This document shows, piece after piece, positions 1 to 5,923 of a stretch of 7,948 nucleotides of DNA. Made by a program: the position numbers and the translations under genes. The notes under the pieces are model-generated. The model searched no databases. It was given only the letters and a program-made list of their open reading frames with translations, and was not told the origin of the DNA. Position 1 is the stretch's first letter. Every line of letters begins with the position of its first letter. Source of the stretch: CAYSBK01 sp964429265 (lineage in GTDB: Bacteria > Planctomycetota > Phycisphaerae > Sedimentisphaerales > Anaerobacaceae); assembly GCA_964429265.1 (NCBI GenBank), contig CAYSBK010000113.1:1-7948 (forward strand), given 5' to 3'.

Positions 1-420
1 GCGCTGCTGGCTGAGCAGTGGCTGGTGGGTTCATAACCGGGCCGCGAGCAGCTTCAAGCAGGTTTCAGAGACTCGGCGGGATTACGCGTGGCCGGGCGTG
101 TATGTGGGAAAGAGCGGTTGCGGGTTTGTTGGGGAACGGGCCAGGGCCGTGGATCAAGTCGTCCGGCTGCAGCGCAAGGTTGATTCCGGCTAAAGGGCCC
201 GCAGGACGATTCGGGTATAAGGCCGCTTGTTGCGCATCGACAGGGCGAAGACATCGATTTTCCGCGGCTGGCCCTCGGCCCAGTCGGCCCTGTCGCTGCA
301 CTGTGAGCATCTATGGCATTCATCAAGGCAACAAGCGGTCCCGGCCGTCCGGTTGTTGATGGAACGGGCGTGAAAAACCACACGCGGCGGCAGCAATGGG
401 GGCAGACCGCTGCGTTTGTA
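1..420. other. Gap with no supportable gene
   Basis: This stretch lies downstream of the small membrane peptide gene. Several short open frames exist on both strands, as expected in GC-rich DNA, but none has a good start with a ribosome binding site, a recognisable domain or a convincing composition. A weak hairpin with a T-rich loop lies around 370-389 but lacks the T tract of a classical terminator. I saw no tRNA, RNase P, tmRNA or SRP RNA signature. An ATG on the minus strand at 32-34 could open a gene running off the left edge, but only about ten codons are visible. Confidence 0.5.
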
Positions 421-576
421 TCAGGCCTGCGGCTTCGCGCCGGTACCGCCGCCGTGCCGTTCAGAGGTGGGCTTGTGTGTGGAAACGGCCTTTACCAGGG
501 CCGCGGCCACCCATAGGCCGCTGGCGACCACAATCACCACCGAGACCACAACCGCAAGCATAATCAGCAGCGTCAT
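421..576 (-). CDS. 51-residue membrane peptide, probable symporter small accessory protein
   Basis: This gene is read directly from the sequence. ATG (574-576) overlaps the TGA of the symporter gene in an ATGA junction, and TGA closes it at 421-423. A GAGGG sequence at 583-587 sits 6 bases upstream of the ATG as a ribosome binding site. The peptide starts MTLLIMLAVVVSVVIVVASG, giving one strongly hydrophobic helix over about residues 2-31. A short polar, basic, Gly-rich tail follows (HKPTSERHGGG...KPQA). Sodium symporters of the SSS and NSS families are often followed by such one-helix peptides (MetS-like or 'symporter small accessory protein'), thought to aid assembly or activity of the transporter in the inner membrane. 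The 4-base overlap implies translational coupling. The function is inferred from position and topology, not sequence homology. It could instead be an unrelated small membrane peptide. Confidence 0.75.
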   Translation of the reverse strand: MTLLIMLAVVVSVVIVVASGLWVAAALVKAVSTHKPTSERHGGGTGAKPQA

Positions 577-1961
577 CTCTTACCCTCAATGTAAATGCTT
601 ATCCAGTGTCCGCAGGCATATGCGAGTATCGCCGCAGCCAGGGCGATTATGATACCCGGCACTGCCGGAGGCTTGATGATGAACTCAAATAACACCGCCA
701 CGCAGGTACCGGTGGCCATCGAAAGGATCCCCGCCAGAGGCCTGGGCCGGGTGGTCCAAAGCCCGATTATCAGCACCGGAAGAATTGCCGGTGCCCAGAT
801 GGTGTAGCAGACGAGAAGCCCCTTGATTACGCTGGGCACGGCAACCGCTGCCGCCGCTGCAACCGTCGCCAACGCTACTGTGGCACAGCGGCCGATGTCG
901 AGCTTTGCACGGTCGGTGAGTCTGAAAAACGGCCGGACGACGTCCTCTGTGAAGGCGACGGCGCCGGCATTGAGCAGCGAATCGAGGCTCGACATTACCA
1001 CCGAAATCAGCACCACCAGCAACAGCGCATAGCCCTCGGCCGGCAGTATCGTCCTGACCAGGACCAGCAGGACTTCGTCTTGGCCGGTGTCCTTGGAGAT
1101 GATGCCTCGAGCGGCCAGGCCCAGCGAAATCATCACGACGAACCAGGCGACGCTGAAAAGCCCGGCCAGGACAAAGCTGTTGCGTGAGATTCTCGTGGTA
1201 CCGGAAGCAAGCGCCCTGTTGGCATAGGGCGGAATCAGCGTTTCGCCCAGCAAGAAGGCCGTCACCAATCCTACCATCTCGACCGTGCTGGTCGATCCGA
1301 AGCCGGCGGCGGTGGCGGTTCTGGCTTGCTGGACAAAGCCTGCCGCGCCGCCGTCGAGATGAAACAATAACACCAACACCAGCGCTGCCGGCAGCAGTAT
1401 TGCAAAGGCGGCGAACTGGAACGCGTCGGTTATGACGCTTGCGCGAAGCCCGCCGAAAGTGGTGTACAGGGTGGTTATGGCAACGACGATCAGCACGGCC
1501 GACCACTTGTTTAGTCCCCCGAATACGCTCATCAACACCACCCCGCCGGCACTGGCCATAACCGCCGCGAAGCCCGCACATAGCCCCACCGAAATCACAC
1601 CTGCCAGCACCTGGCAGTTGCGGTCGTACTTCTGGCCTATGGCGTCACCGAGCGTGTGACAGCCGGGCAGGCTTCGAAGCCGCGGCGCGACAAAGACCCC
1701 GACCAGTACGTTCTGCACCGAGTACGCCAGCGCCACGGCCAGGAACAGAAAGCCGCTGTTGAATCCCCTGCCGACGAAACCAATCGAAAACGCGGGTCCA
1801 ACGTATGTCGCGCAGAGGCTGCCGAATACCAGAGACAGCCCAAGTGTGCGACGCGCCAGAGAGAACTGGGCAAAGTCCTTTGCCGCCCTGGCGCGAACGG
1901 CAACGAAAGTCAGCACGGCTGCATATCCGACAACTACGAAAATCGATAGAAAAATATGCAT
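573..1961 (-). CDS. Sodium:solute symporter (SSS family)
   Basis: This 462-residue, very hydrophobic inner-membrane protein has about 12-13 predicted membrane helices, the first at residues 2-22. Family signs are TTFGGLRASVITDAFQF at about 168-184, matching the conserved GG-x-x-x-x-x-x-TD-x-x-Q region, and SSLDSLLNAG...FTEDVVRPF at about 324-346, matching the SSxDS motif that contributes to the second sodium site. SSS proteins couple uptake of sugars, amino acids, carboxylates or other solutes to the sodium gradient. The substrate cannot be read from sequence. It is slightly short for the family (often 480-530 residues), with a short C-terminus ending just after the last helix. The ATG at 1959-1961 begins a natural N-terminal helix, but the upstream ribosome binding site is weak. 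The gene lies 57 bases after the editing-domain-like gene and is coupled to the following small peptide. Confidence 0.93.
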   Translation of the reverse strand: MHIFLSIFVVVGYAAVLTFVAVRARAAKDFAQFSLARRTLGLSLVFGSLCATYVGPAFSIGFVGRGFNSGFLFLAVALAYSVQNVLVGVFVAPRLRSLPGCHTLGDAIGQKYDRNCQVLAGVISVGLCAGFAAVMASAGGVVLMSVFGGLNKWSAVLIVVAITTLYTTFGGLRASVITDAFQFAAFAILLPAALVLVLLFHLDGGAAGFVQQARTATAAGFGSTSTVEMVGLVTAFLLGETLIPPYANRALASGTTRISRNSFVLAGLFSVAWFVVMISLGLAARGIISKDTGQDEVLLVLVRTILPAEGYALLLVVLISVVMSSLDSLLNAGAVAFTEDVVRPFFRLTDRAKLDIGRCATVALATVAAAAAVAVPSVIKGLLVCYTIWAPAILPVLIIGLWTTRPRPLAGILSMATGTCVAVLFEFIIKPPAVPGIIIALAAAILAYACGHWISIYIEGKR

Positions 1962-2018
1962 CGTCCCGGTCCGGTCTGGTTGTCGGTGTCGACCCGGCCG
2001 CTGCGCCGCTGGCGGTGG

Positions 2019-3098
2019 TTACTCGGTCTTCTCGCGGAACATCTCTTCTTCAAGCTCGTTGATGGCGGCATTGAGTTCGGCCTCGGTCCGGATCCATCCG
2101 AACCGAGCGTCAACCAGGAAGGTGCGGTACCATTGAATCAGGTTATTGGCGAACTCCTCGCCCCTGCAGTATATCCCGAAGGATATCTCGCCGGCGTGGG
2201 AACCGGCCTTGCGCGGAATCTGCGGAAAGGCCAGCAGAACCGACGTTCGAGTCAACAGGAACTCCAAGTCCGACACCTTGCTGTTGTATATCCGCAGCCT
2301 GCCCGACTTAATAGCCTCGGGAAACTTGCGAAACAGGAACCTGGCCGCGTTCGAAAACCCGGGCACGCTCATATTCATCGCCCGGTGGACGCGAACGTCG
2401 GGGTACTCCTCTATGATTTCGTACAAGGTACTTAGATAATCATCGAACGGTTTTCGCTCTCCCTCAAACAGCATGCAGGTCCACAGCTCGCTGTGGCCGG
2501 TGGCGTCGAGCTGTTCCTGGAGCATCTGCCTGGCGACGGTGTAGGTCTGCCTTCGGTTTGCCAGGACCTTCAGTCGCCGCTCGGTCAGTGTCCTGGCCCA
2601 GTCGGGCAAATCATCCAGGCCCGAATCCGGCGGGCAGACCCCAAGACGGGTCAGCAGCCGCAGAAACTGCTTCTGCTCCGAGCCGTAAAAGCGCCTGCCG
2701 ACGATGCTGCCGACGTTGCCGTTGCATTCCATTCCATACTGCTTGTGGTAGCCGAACGACAGACGATGCACGTCGAAGCCTCTGGCGGTGAGCATCTTCT
2801 CCAGCTCCTCGACCATCCGGCTGGCCTGCTTCTCGGGCGCACGGTCGATTGAAAGGTGAACGTTCGGACACAGAACGATCGGCCGCCTGCCCAGCATATC
2901 CGAAAGTGCGCCGAACTCGTCGGCGGCCTGCTGCAGCTCTTCAAGCCCGTCGTACGCCTCGATGCAGACGAACACCAGCAGGACATTTCGAAAGACCTGC
3001 TTGGGCTGCGGCGACGAAATGGTCGCCGGGTCTATCCGGCTCGAAGGCTCCCTGTCCTCGAAGTAGCAGGATGAGCACTGGTAGCAATCCAGTATCAT
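2019..3098 (-). CDS. ThrRS editing-domain-like protein fused to a PLD-like sensor domain
   Basis: This is a 359-residue soluble protein. Residues 1-139 follow the layout of the archaeal threonyl-tRNA synthetase N-terminal editing domain (DTD-like fold): an initial strand, then NVLLVFVCIEAYD (38-50), a helix, PIVLCPNVHLS (73-83), a helix, and LSFGYHKQYGMECNG (113-127). His81 and Lys119 align with the family's HLS and FGYxK motifs, but later conserved positions differ. In archaea that domain removes serine mischarged on tRNA-Thr. No synthetase catalytic core is present here. A helical, charged segment (140-200) leads to residues 200-359, where DLEFLLTRTSVLLAFPQ and EEFANNLIQWYRTFLVDARF resemble PLD-like ligand-sensing domains. 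No HKD motif is seen, so nuclease activity is unlikely. Three cysteines (5, 8, 11) lie at the N-terminus. The ATG overlaps the previous stop by 4 bases. Both domain calls are from memory of family patterns; the first is more secure. Confidence 0.6.
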   Translation of the reverse strand: MILDCYQCSSCYFEDREPSSRIDPATISSPQPKQVFRNVLLVFVCIEAYDGLEELQQAADEFGALSDMLGRRPIVLCPNVHLSIDRAPEKQASRMVEELEKMLTARGFDVHRLSFGYHKQYGMECNGNVGSIVGRRFYGSEQKQFLRLLTRLGVCPPDSGLDDLPDWARTLTERRLKVLANRRQTYTVARQMLQEQLDATGHSELWTCMLFEGERKPFDDYLSTLYEIIEEYPDVRVHRAMNMSVPGFSNAARFLFRKFPEAIKSGRLRIYNSKVSDLEFLLTRTSVLLAFPQIPRKAGSHAGEISFGIYCRGEEFANNLIQWYRTFLVDARFGWIRTEAELNAAINELEEEMFREKTE

Positions 3099-3433
3099 AA
3101 GCGTTTCTCGGTTCGCCCGGCCCGACCGGCGGAACGTCGGGTGGTTGCGGACCCGCGGGCCGCGGGCCAGGCGGCCTTCTTGCGCCTTGACGTTATCTGG
3201 GCATTCACCCGCGAGATGAACAGGCTCACATTCGGCATAACCGCCTTGTCGGCGAAGCCCACCTCGTTGAGAACCCGCACGACCTCCGTGGCATCGGCAA
3301 ACTGCCGCGAGGAAACTATCTCGCTGGCCTCCTGGCGGGTCAAGGACTTGAGAAACTCCGGCAACGCTCCATCCCGCAAGGCACAGGCGTAATCAACCAC
3401 AAGCTCCTGAATTGTCCGATTTATTTCGGTCAT
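3095..3433 (-). CDS. 112-aa hypothetical protein between sigma factor and editing-like gene
   Basis: I do not recognise this family. ATG at 3431-3433 is chosen because GGAG (3442-3445) lies 8 bases upstream. An in-frame GTG at 3461-3463 would add 10 residues but has no better signal. The first 82 residues look helical and folded, with TIQELVVDYACALRD (7-21), EFLKSLTRQEASEIV (26-40) and ATEVVRVLNEVGFAD (48-62). The last 30 residues are strongly basic and probably disordered (RRKK at 83-86, then scattered Arg/Lys). There is no signal peptide, membrane helix or zinc motif. It begins 55 bases after the sigma factor stop, and its TGA overlaps the next ATG (TTATGA). That position would suit a regulator or partner of the sigma factor or of the downstream editing-like protein, but this is only positional inference. 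Confidence 0.75.
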   Translation of the reverse strand: MTEINRTIQELVVDYACALRDGALPEFLKSLTRQEASEIVSSRQFADATEVVRVLNEVGFADKAVMPNVSLFISRVNAQITSRRKKAAWPAARGSATTRRSAGRAGRTEKRL

Positions 3434-3441
3434 CGTTACTG

Positions 3442-3445
3442 CTCC
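3442..3445 (-). promoter_or_regulatory. Ribosome binding site deciding the 112-aa start
   Basis: GGAG on the minus strand sits 8 bases before the ATG at 3431-3433. This favours that start over the GTG 30 bases upstream. Confidence 0.6.
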
Positions 3446-3488
3446 ACTTGCGAACCGCCTCACAGGACGGCTTTATCGCAATCAAACA

Positions 3489-4064
3489 CTACTCAACACC
3501 AATCTTCATCGTCCTGGCCAGTTCCTTCAACTTCAATATCGTGCGAAACTTCAGCATCTTGACGGCGCCGACCGTCGTCTTGAGCTCGTTGGCAATGGCT
3601 CTCATCGACATACCCTGCATCCACAATTCGATGGCTTTTCGTTCCCTTGCCTTGAGTTTGCCGAGCATCTGCTGCAGCGTTTCGCAAAGTTCATTTTCCG
3701 ACATAGATTCGAGAACGCCGATTTCCGGTGCCACCAGGTTCTGCAGGCCTTGCTGCGACAGGTGCAGGTTGCGGTTCAGCCTTCGGTAAACCTCGCGGAG
3801 GCGCTTGCGCATATAGTACAGGTAAACCGTTCGCACCAGCAATCTTTCGTCGGTGACGTTCGCCAGGGCCGTCGGATCGGCCCAGATATCGGCGTAAACG
3901 TTTTCAAGCACGTCTTCACATTCAACCTCGTTACCCAGGTACCGGTACAGGCACTTTATAAACCTGCCGAACGTGTACCTCACGAACGACTCCATCGCTC
4001 TCTGGCGTCGCTGCAGGTCGGGGTCGGTTAGTCCCTTCAATGACTTTCGCAGCCGTCTGTCCAC
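3489..4064 (-). CDS. ECF-type RNA polymerase sigma factor
   Basis: This 191-residue sigma-70 family protein has only regions 2 and 4. Region 2 spans about residues 24-92 (RAMESFVRYTFGRFIKCLY, then CEDVLENVYADIW and LLVRTVYLYYMRKRLREVYRR) and would bind core polymerase and the -10 element. Region 4 spans about 124-186, with LKARERKAIELWMQGMSMRA leading into a helix-turn-helix (SMRAIANELKTTVGAVKMLKFRTILKLKEL) for the -35 element. The linker (97-123) is short, as in ECF factors. The start is GTG at 4062-4064, with GAGG (4071-4074) 6 bases upstream. There is no membrane anti-sigma factor next door; the next gene is a small soluble protein of unknown function. It leads the downstream operon, so it may control that operon, possibly including its own promoter. 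The target regulon cannot be read from the window. Confidence 0.9.
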   Translation of the reverse strand: MDRRLRKSLKGLTDPDLQRRQRAMESFVRYTFGRFIKCLYRYLGNEVECEDVLENVYADIWADPTALANVTDERLLVRTVYLYYMRKRLREVYRRLNRNLHLSQQGLQNLVAPEIGVLESMSENELCETLQQMLGKLKARERKAIELWMQGMSMRAIANELKTTVGAVKMLKFRTILKLKELARTMKIGVE

Positions 4065-4085
4065 GTCAAGCCTCGCGGTTGCATC

Positions 4086-4114
4086 CCTACATCGGCCCCG
4101 GCAGGTGAAGTCAA
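4086..4114 (-). promoter_or_regulatory. Candidate promoter for the sigma factor operon
   Basis: On the minus strand a TTGACT hexamer (4109-4114) is followed after 17 bases by TGTAGG (4086-4091). The -35 is a 5/6 match to the housekeeping consensus and the -10 is poor (3/6). It lies about 20 bases before the GTG start of the sigma gene, inside the only sizeable gap upstream of it. An ECF-type promoter cannot be excluded. Confidence 0.3.
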
Positions 4115-4145
4115 ACAGCCAATGCCCCCGATTTCTGGCTACTTG

Positions 4146-4172
4146 TAAAAGGCACCGGCGGCCGGGCCGGCA
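4146..4172 (-). terminator. Weak terminator-like hairpin
   Basis: On the minus strand CCGGC and GCCGG (4166-4170 and 4155-4159) can pair around a 6-base loop, extended by two G-U pairs. The sequence then runs TGCC TTTT (4146-4150 region). It lies 110 bases past the lipoprotein stop and before the candidate sigma promoter, so it could separate the two transcription units. The stem is short and the T run is only four bases. Confidence 0.3.
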
Positions 4173-4282
4173 ACCAACATTTTACCCCGAACCCCGCAAT
4201 TCTTCAACAGTTGCTCGACCGGCAGGCTCGCGGGCTGCTCCCGACCGTTACAGTCCCTACAGGCGGCCCCGAGACCCGGCCG

Positions 4283-4690
4283 CTAAAAGCCATACACCGG
4301 GCGAAGCTGGTCCTCGGTCGGTAGCGTCGCGTAGTACTCGCCCCTGGTGCCAACGTAGCCCACGCCGCATCTTTTCAGCGGCACCCGAATGACCGAGCCG
4401 TTGCTGTTGGTGACGTTGACCACCACGGTGTTCATCTGCTCCTGCATACGGGCCATCTCGGCGCGGGTCTTCTGTCGGTCGCTCTCGTTGCCGATCATAT
4501 ACCCGATGGTGCCGCCGACGCCGGCTCCAATCAGCGTGGACTCGGCGTCGCCGCCGGCCAGTTGGCCGATGCCGGCACCGGCAAGAGCTCCGACGGCCGA
4601 GCCGTACTGGGCATCGCTCTGGCAGCCTGCGAAAAGCACCATCCAGAGACCTGCCGCCGCTGCCATCGTCAAGATACAATTCCTTGCCAT
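4283..4690 (-). CDS. Glycine-zipper lipoprotein
   Basis: This is a 135-residue lipoprotein. The N-terminal signal (MARNCILTMAAAAGLWMVLF) ends in the lipobox LFAGC, so Cys23 would be lipidated after signal peptidase II cleavage. A glycine-zipper segment (about 30-67: GSAVGALAGAGIGQLAGG then LIGAGVGGTIGYMIG) can form two tightly packed membrane-associated helices. A charged helix (70-86) and a small beta-rich tail (88-135, ending PTEDQLRPVYGF) follow. Glycine-zipper lipoproteins are common envelope components of unclear role. An in-frame upstream start at 4810 would add 40 residues and hide the signal peptide. ATG 4688-4690 is preferred because AAGGAG (4699-4704) precedes it by 8 bases. The gene lies 91 bases after the propeller gene and may share its transcript. 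Confidence 0.88.
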   Translation of the reverse strand: MARNCILTMAAAAGLWMVLFAGCQSDAQYGSAVGALAGAGIGQLAGGDAESTLIGAGVGGTIGYMIGNESDRQKTRAEMARMQEQMNTVVVNVTNSNGSVIRVPLKRCGVGYVGTRGEYYATLPTEDQLRPVYGF

Positions 4691-4698
4691 CCTTCTGT

Positions 4699-4704
4699 CT
4701 CCTT
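4699..4704 (-). promoter_or_regulatory. Ribosome binding site deciding the lipoprotein start
   Basis: AAGGAG on the minus strand lies 8 bases before ATG 4688-4690. It supports the start that places the signal peptide at the N-terminus. Confidence 0.7.
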
Positions 4705-4781
4705 GTCTTTCACCAGGTACACCACAAGTCTTGAAAGCATTTTCCGGCCGACCACCGGCCGACCCCTGAAGCCGTATCATC

Positions 4782-5921
4782 TCAAGGCCCGCAGGCCTGC
4801 GGCGGGTCAAGATTGCACTGCAGCCAGGCCTGTGCCATCAGCGCAAAATCCATAAAATCCGTCCTGCAATCGCCGTTGACATCACCGGCCGGCGGCGCCG
4901 GGCAGGTTGCAACCTCCGGCCCCTGCAGTATCGCCGCGTATATGTTCCAGTAGCCGCTGCGATTGTCCTGCCAGACGACGATGTTGCCGCTGACGGCCGG
5001 ATTGGTCTGGTCGTACTGGTTGTCGGTAATCCGAAACTCCTGCCGGGTTACCAGGTTGTAGCCGTATATGTCCCAGTTGCCGTTGCGGTCGTCCTGCCAG
5101 ACCACGATCTTGCCGTCGATGTCCGGGTTGGTCTGCGTCGAGTCTCCGCCGGCGACCACAAGCTCAACCGGCCGGGCCGGGTCGCTGATGTCCGCGGCGT
5201 ATATGTCCCAGGTGCCCGAGAAATCATCCTGCCAGACGACCACGTCCGCCGAAACCGCCGGGGCCTGCTGGTCCGCCGACGCCAGGGAAACCGGGAACTC
5301 GGCCACCGCGTCCCTCAGCCACAGGTCCGCAGCGAAGATGTCCCAGTCATCGAAGTAGTCGTCCTGCCAGACCGCGGTGTTTCGATAGACCGCCGGGGCC
5401 TGCTGATCGTAGTCGTAGGCAGCCACGAGAAACAGGCTGGGCCAGCACGGGTCCGTAACATCCGCGGCCCAGATGTCCCAGTCGCCGAAGTAATCGCTCT
5501 GCCAGAGAACGGTATGGCCCGCAATCGCCGGGGCTTCTTCGTTGACGCCGATGTAGTCGCTGACCGCGAACTCCCGCGGGGCAAAGGGGTCCTTTATATC
5601 CGCAGCCCATATATCCCAGTCGGTCTCCACGAAATCCTGCCACACCACCGTCGTACCCCAGACGGCGGGGTTCCGCTGGTCGTCCGTATACTCCACGACT
5701 ACGAAGACCAGCGGGTTGTCGGCGTCGTTGATGTCGGCGGCATAAACATCGTAATCGGTATCGACGAACTGCTGCCAGACGACGACGGTGCCGTCGATGT
5801 CCGGCAGTTCCTGGTGCTGGTCGACCGGCCAGATTGGAAACTCCAGCCAGTTGCCCGCCTGCACCGGCAAGGCCCCTGCCGCCACCACGCCAACGGCCAG
5901 CACCGCAGCCATAGTCCTCAT
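4782..5921 (-). CDS. Secreted seven-repeat beta-propeller protein with C-terminal dockerin-like motif
   Basis: This 379-residue exported protein has a signal peptide at residues 1-22 (MRTMAAVLAVGVVAAGALPVQA), with likely cleavage after PVQA. Residues 40-331 hold seven copies of a repeat of about 45 residues with core VVWQDxxxxxWDIYAADI. Its Trp-Gln pairs fall at 49, 94, 140, 185, 230, 275 and 317. This resembles TolB/YncE-like propeller repeats, and seven copies fit one closed seven-bladed propeller. A Cys/Pro linker leads to residues 347-367, DVNGDCRTDFMDFALMAQAW, a single dockerin-type calcium loop (Asp/Asn at positions 1, 3, 5, 9 and 12) and helix, a tail common in Phycisphaerae exported proteins. 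ATG 5919-5921 is chosen over TTG 5925-5927 because AGGAGG precedes it by 7 bases. Its ligand is unknown. It starts 2 bases after the upstream stop, so the two genes are one operon. Confidence 0.9.
   Translation of the reverse strand: MRTMAAVLAVGVVAAGALPVQAGNWLEFPIWPVDQHQELPDIDGTVVVWQQFVDTDYDVYAADINDADNPLVFVVVEYTDDQRNPAVWGTTVVWQDFVETDWDIWAADIKDPFAPREFAVSDYIGVNEEAPAIAGHTVLWQSDYFGDWDIWAADVTDPCWPSLFLVAAYDYDQQAPAVYRNTAVWQDDYFDDWDIFAADLWLRDAVAEFPVSLASADQQAPAVSADVVVWQDDFSGTWDIYAADISDPARPVELVVAGGDSTQTNPDIDGKIVVWQDDRNGNWDIYGYNLVTRQEFRITDNQYDQTNPAVSGNIVVWQDNRSGYWNIYAAILQGPEVATCPAPPAGDVNGDCRTDFMDFALMAQAWLQCNLDPPQACGP
4821..4883 (-). other. Dockerin-like calcium-binding motif
   Basis: Residues 347-367 of the propeller protein form one EF-hand-like loop (D-x-N-x-D-x-x-x-D-x-x-D) followed by an amphipathic helix. 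Classical dockerins carry two such loops; only one is present. In planctomycetes this tail may act in surface anchoring or sorting rather than in a cellulosome (inference). Confidence 0.75.
4929..5804 (-). repeat. Seven tandem coding repeats (propeller blades)
   Basis: The coding sequence repeats about every 135 bases seven times. Each unit carries a TGGCAG (Trp-Gln) codon pair and a following 'tgg gac atc' (Trp-Asp-Ile) core; plus-strand 'ctgccag' and 'atgtccca' recur accordingly. The units have diverged, so this is an old protein-level repeat rather than a recent DNA duplication. Confidence 0.85.
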
Positions 5922-5923
5922 CG

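Noticed and set aside
25..42. GGGTTCATAACCGG resembling a tRNA T-arm
   Set aside because: The 5-base stem does not pair and no acceptor or anticodon arm can be drawn around it.
370..389. Hairpin GCGTG...CACGC after the small peptide gene as a terminator
   Set aside because: The T run is in the loop rather than after the stem, so it is not a classical intrinsic terminator.
190..396. Minus-strand 68-aa frame with Cys pairs
   Set aside because: It starts at TTG without a clear ribosome binding site, matches no family I know, and overlaps equally open frames in other registers.
2019..2501. Active phospholipase D or nuclease in the C-terminal half of the editing-like protein
   Set aside because: No HxKxxxxD motif is present in this half, so only a non-catalytic sensor-like role is suggested.
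4741..4770. CGGCCG-ACCAC-CGGCCG inverted repeat between propeller and lipoprotein genes
   Set aside because: A 6-base stem with no following T tract could arise by chance in GC-rich DNA, and the genes probably share a transcript.
4691..4810. Upstream extension of the lipoprotein to 4810
   Set aside because: It would bury the signal peptide and lipobox, and it overlaps the propeller gene's end. A strong AAGGAG supports the internal ATG.
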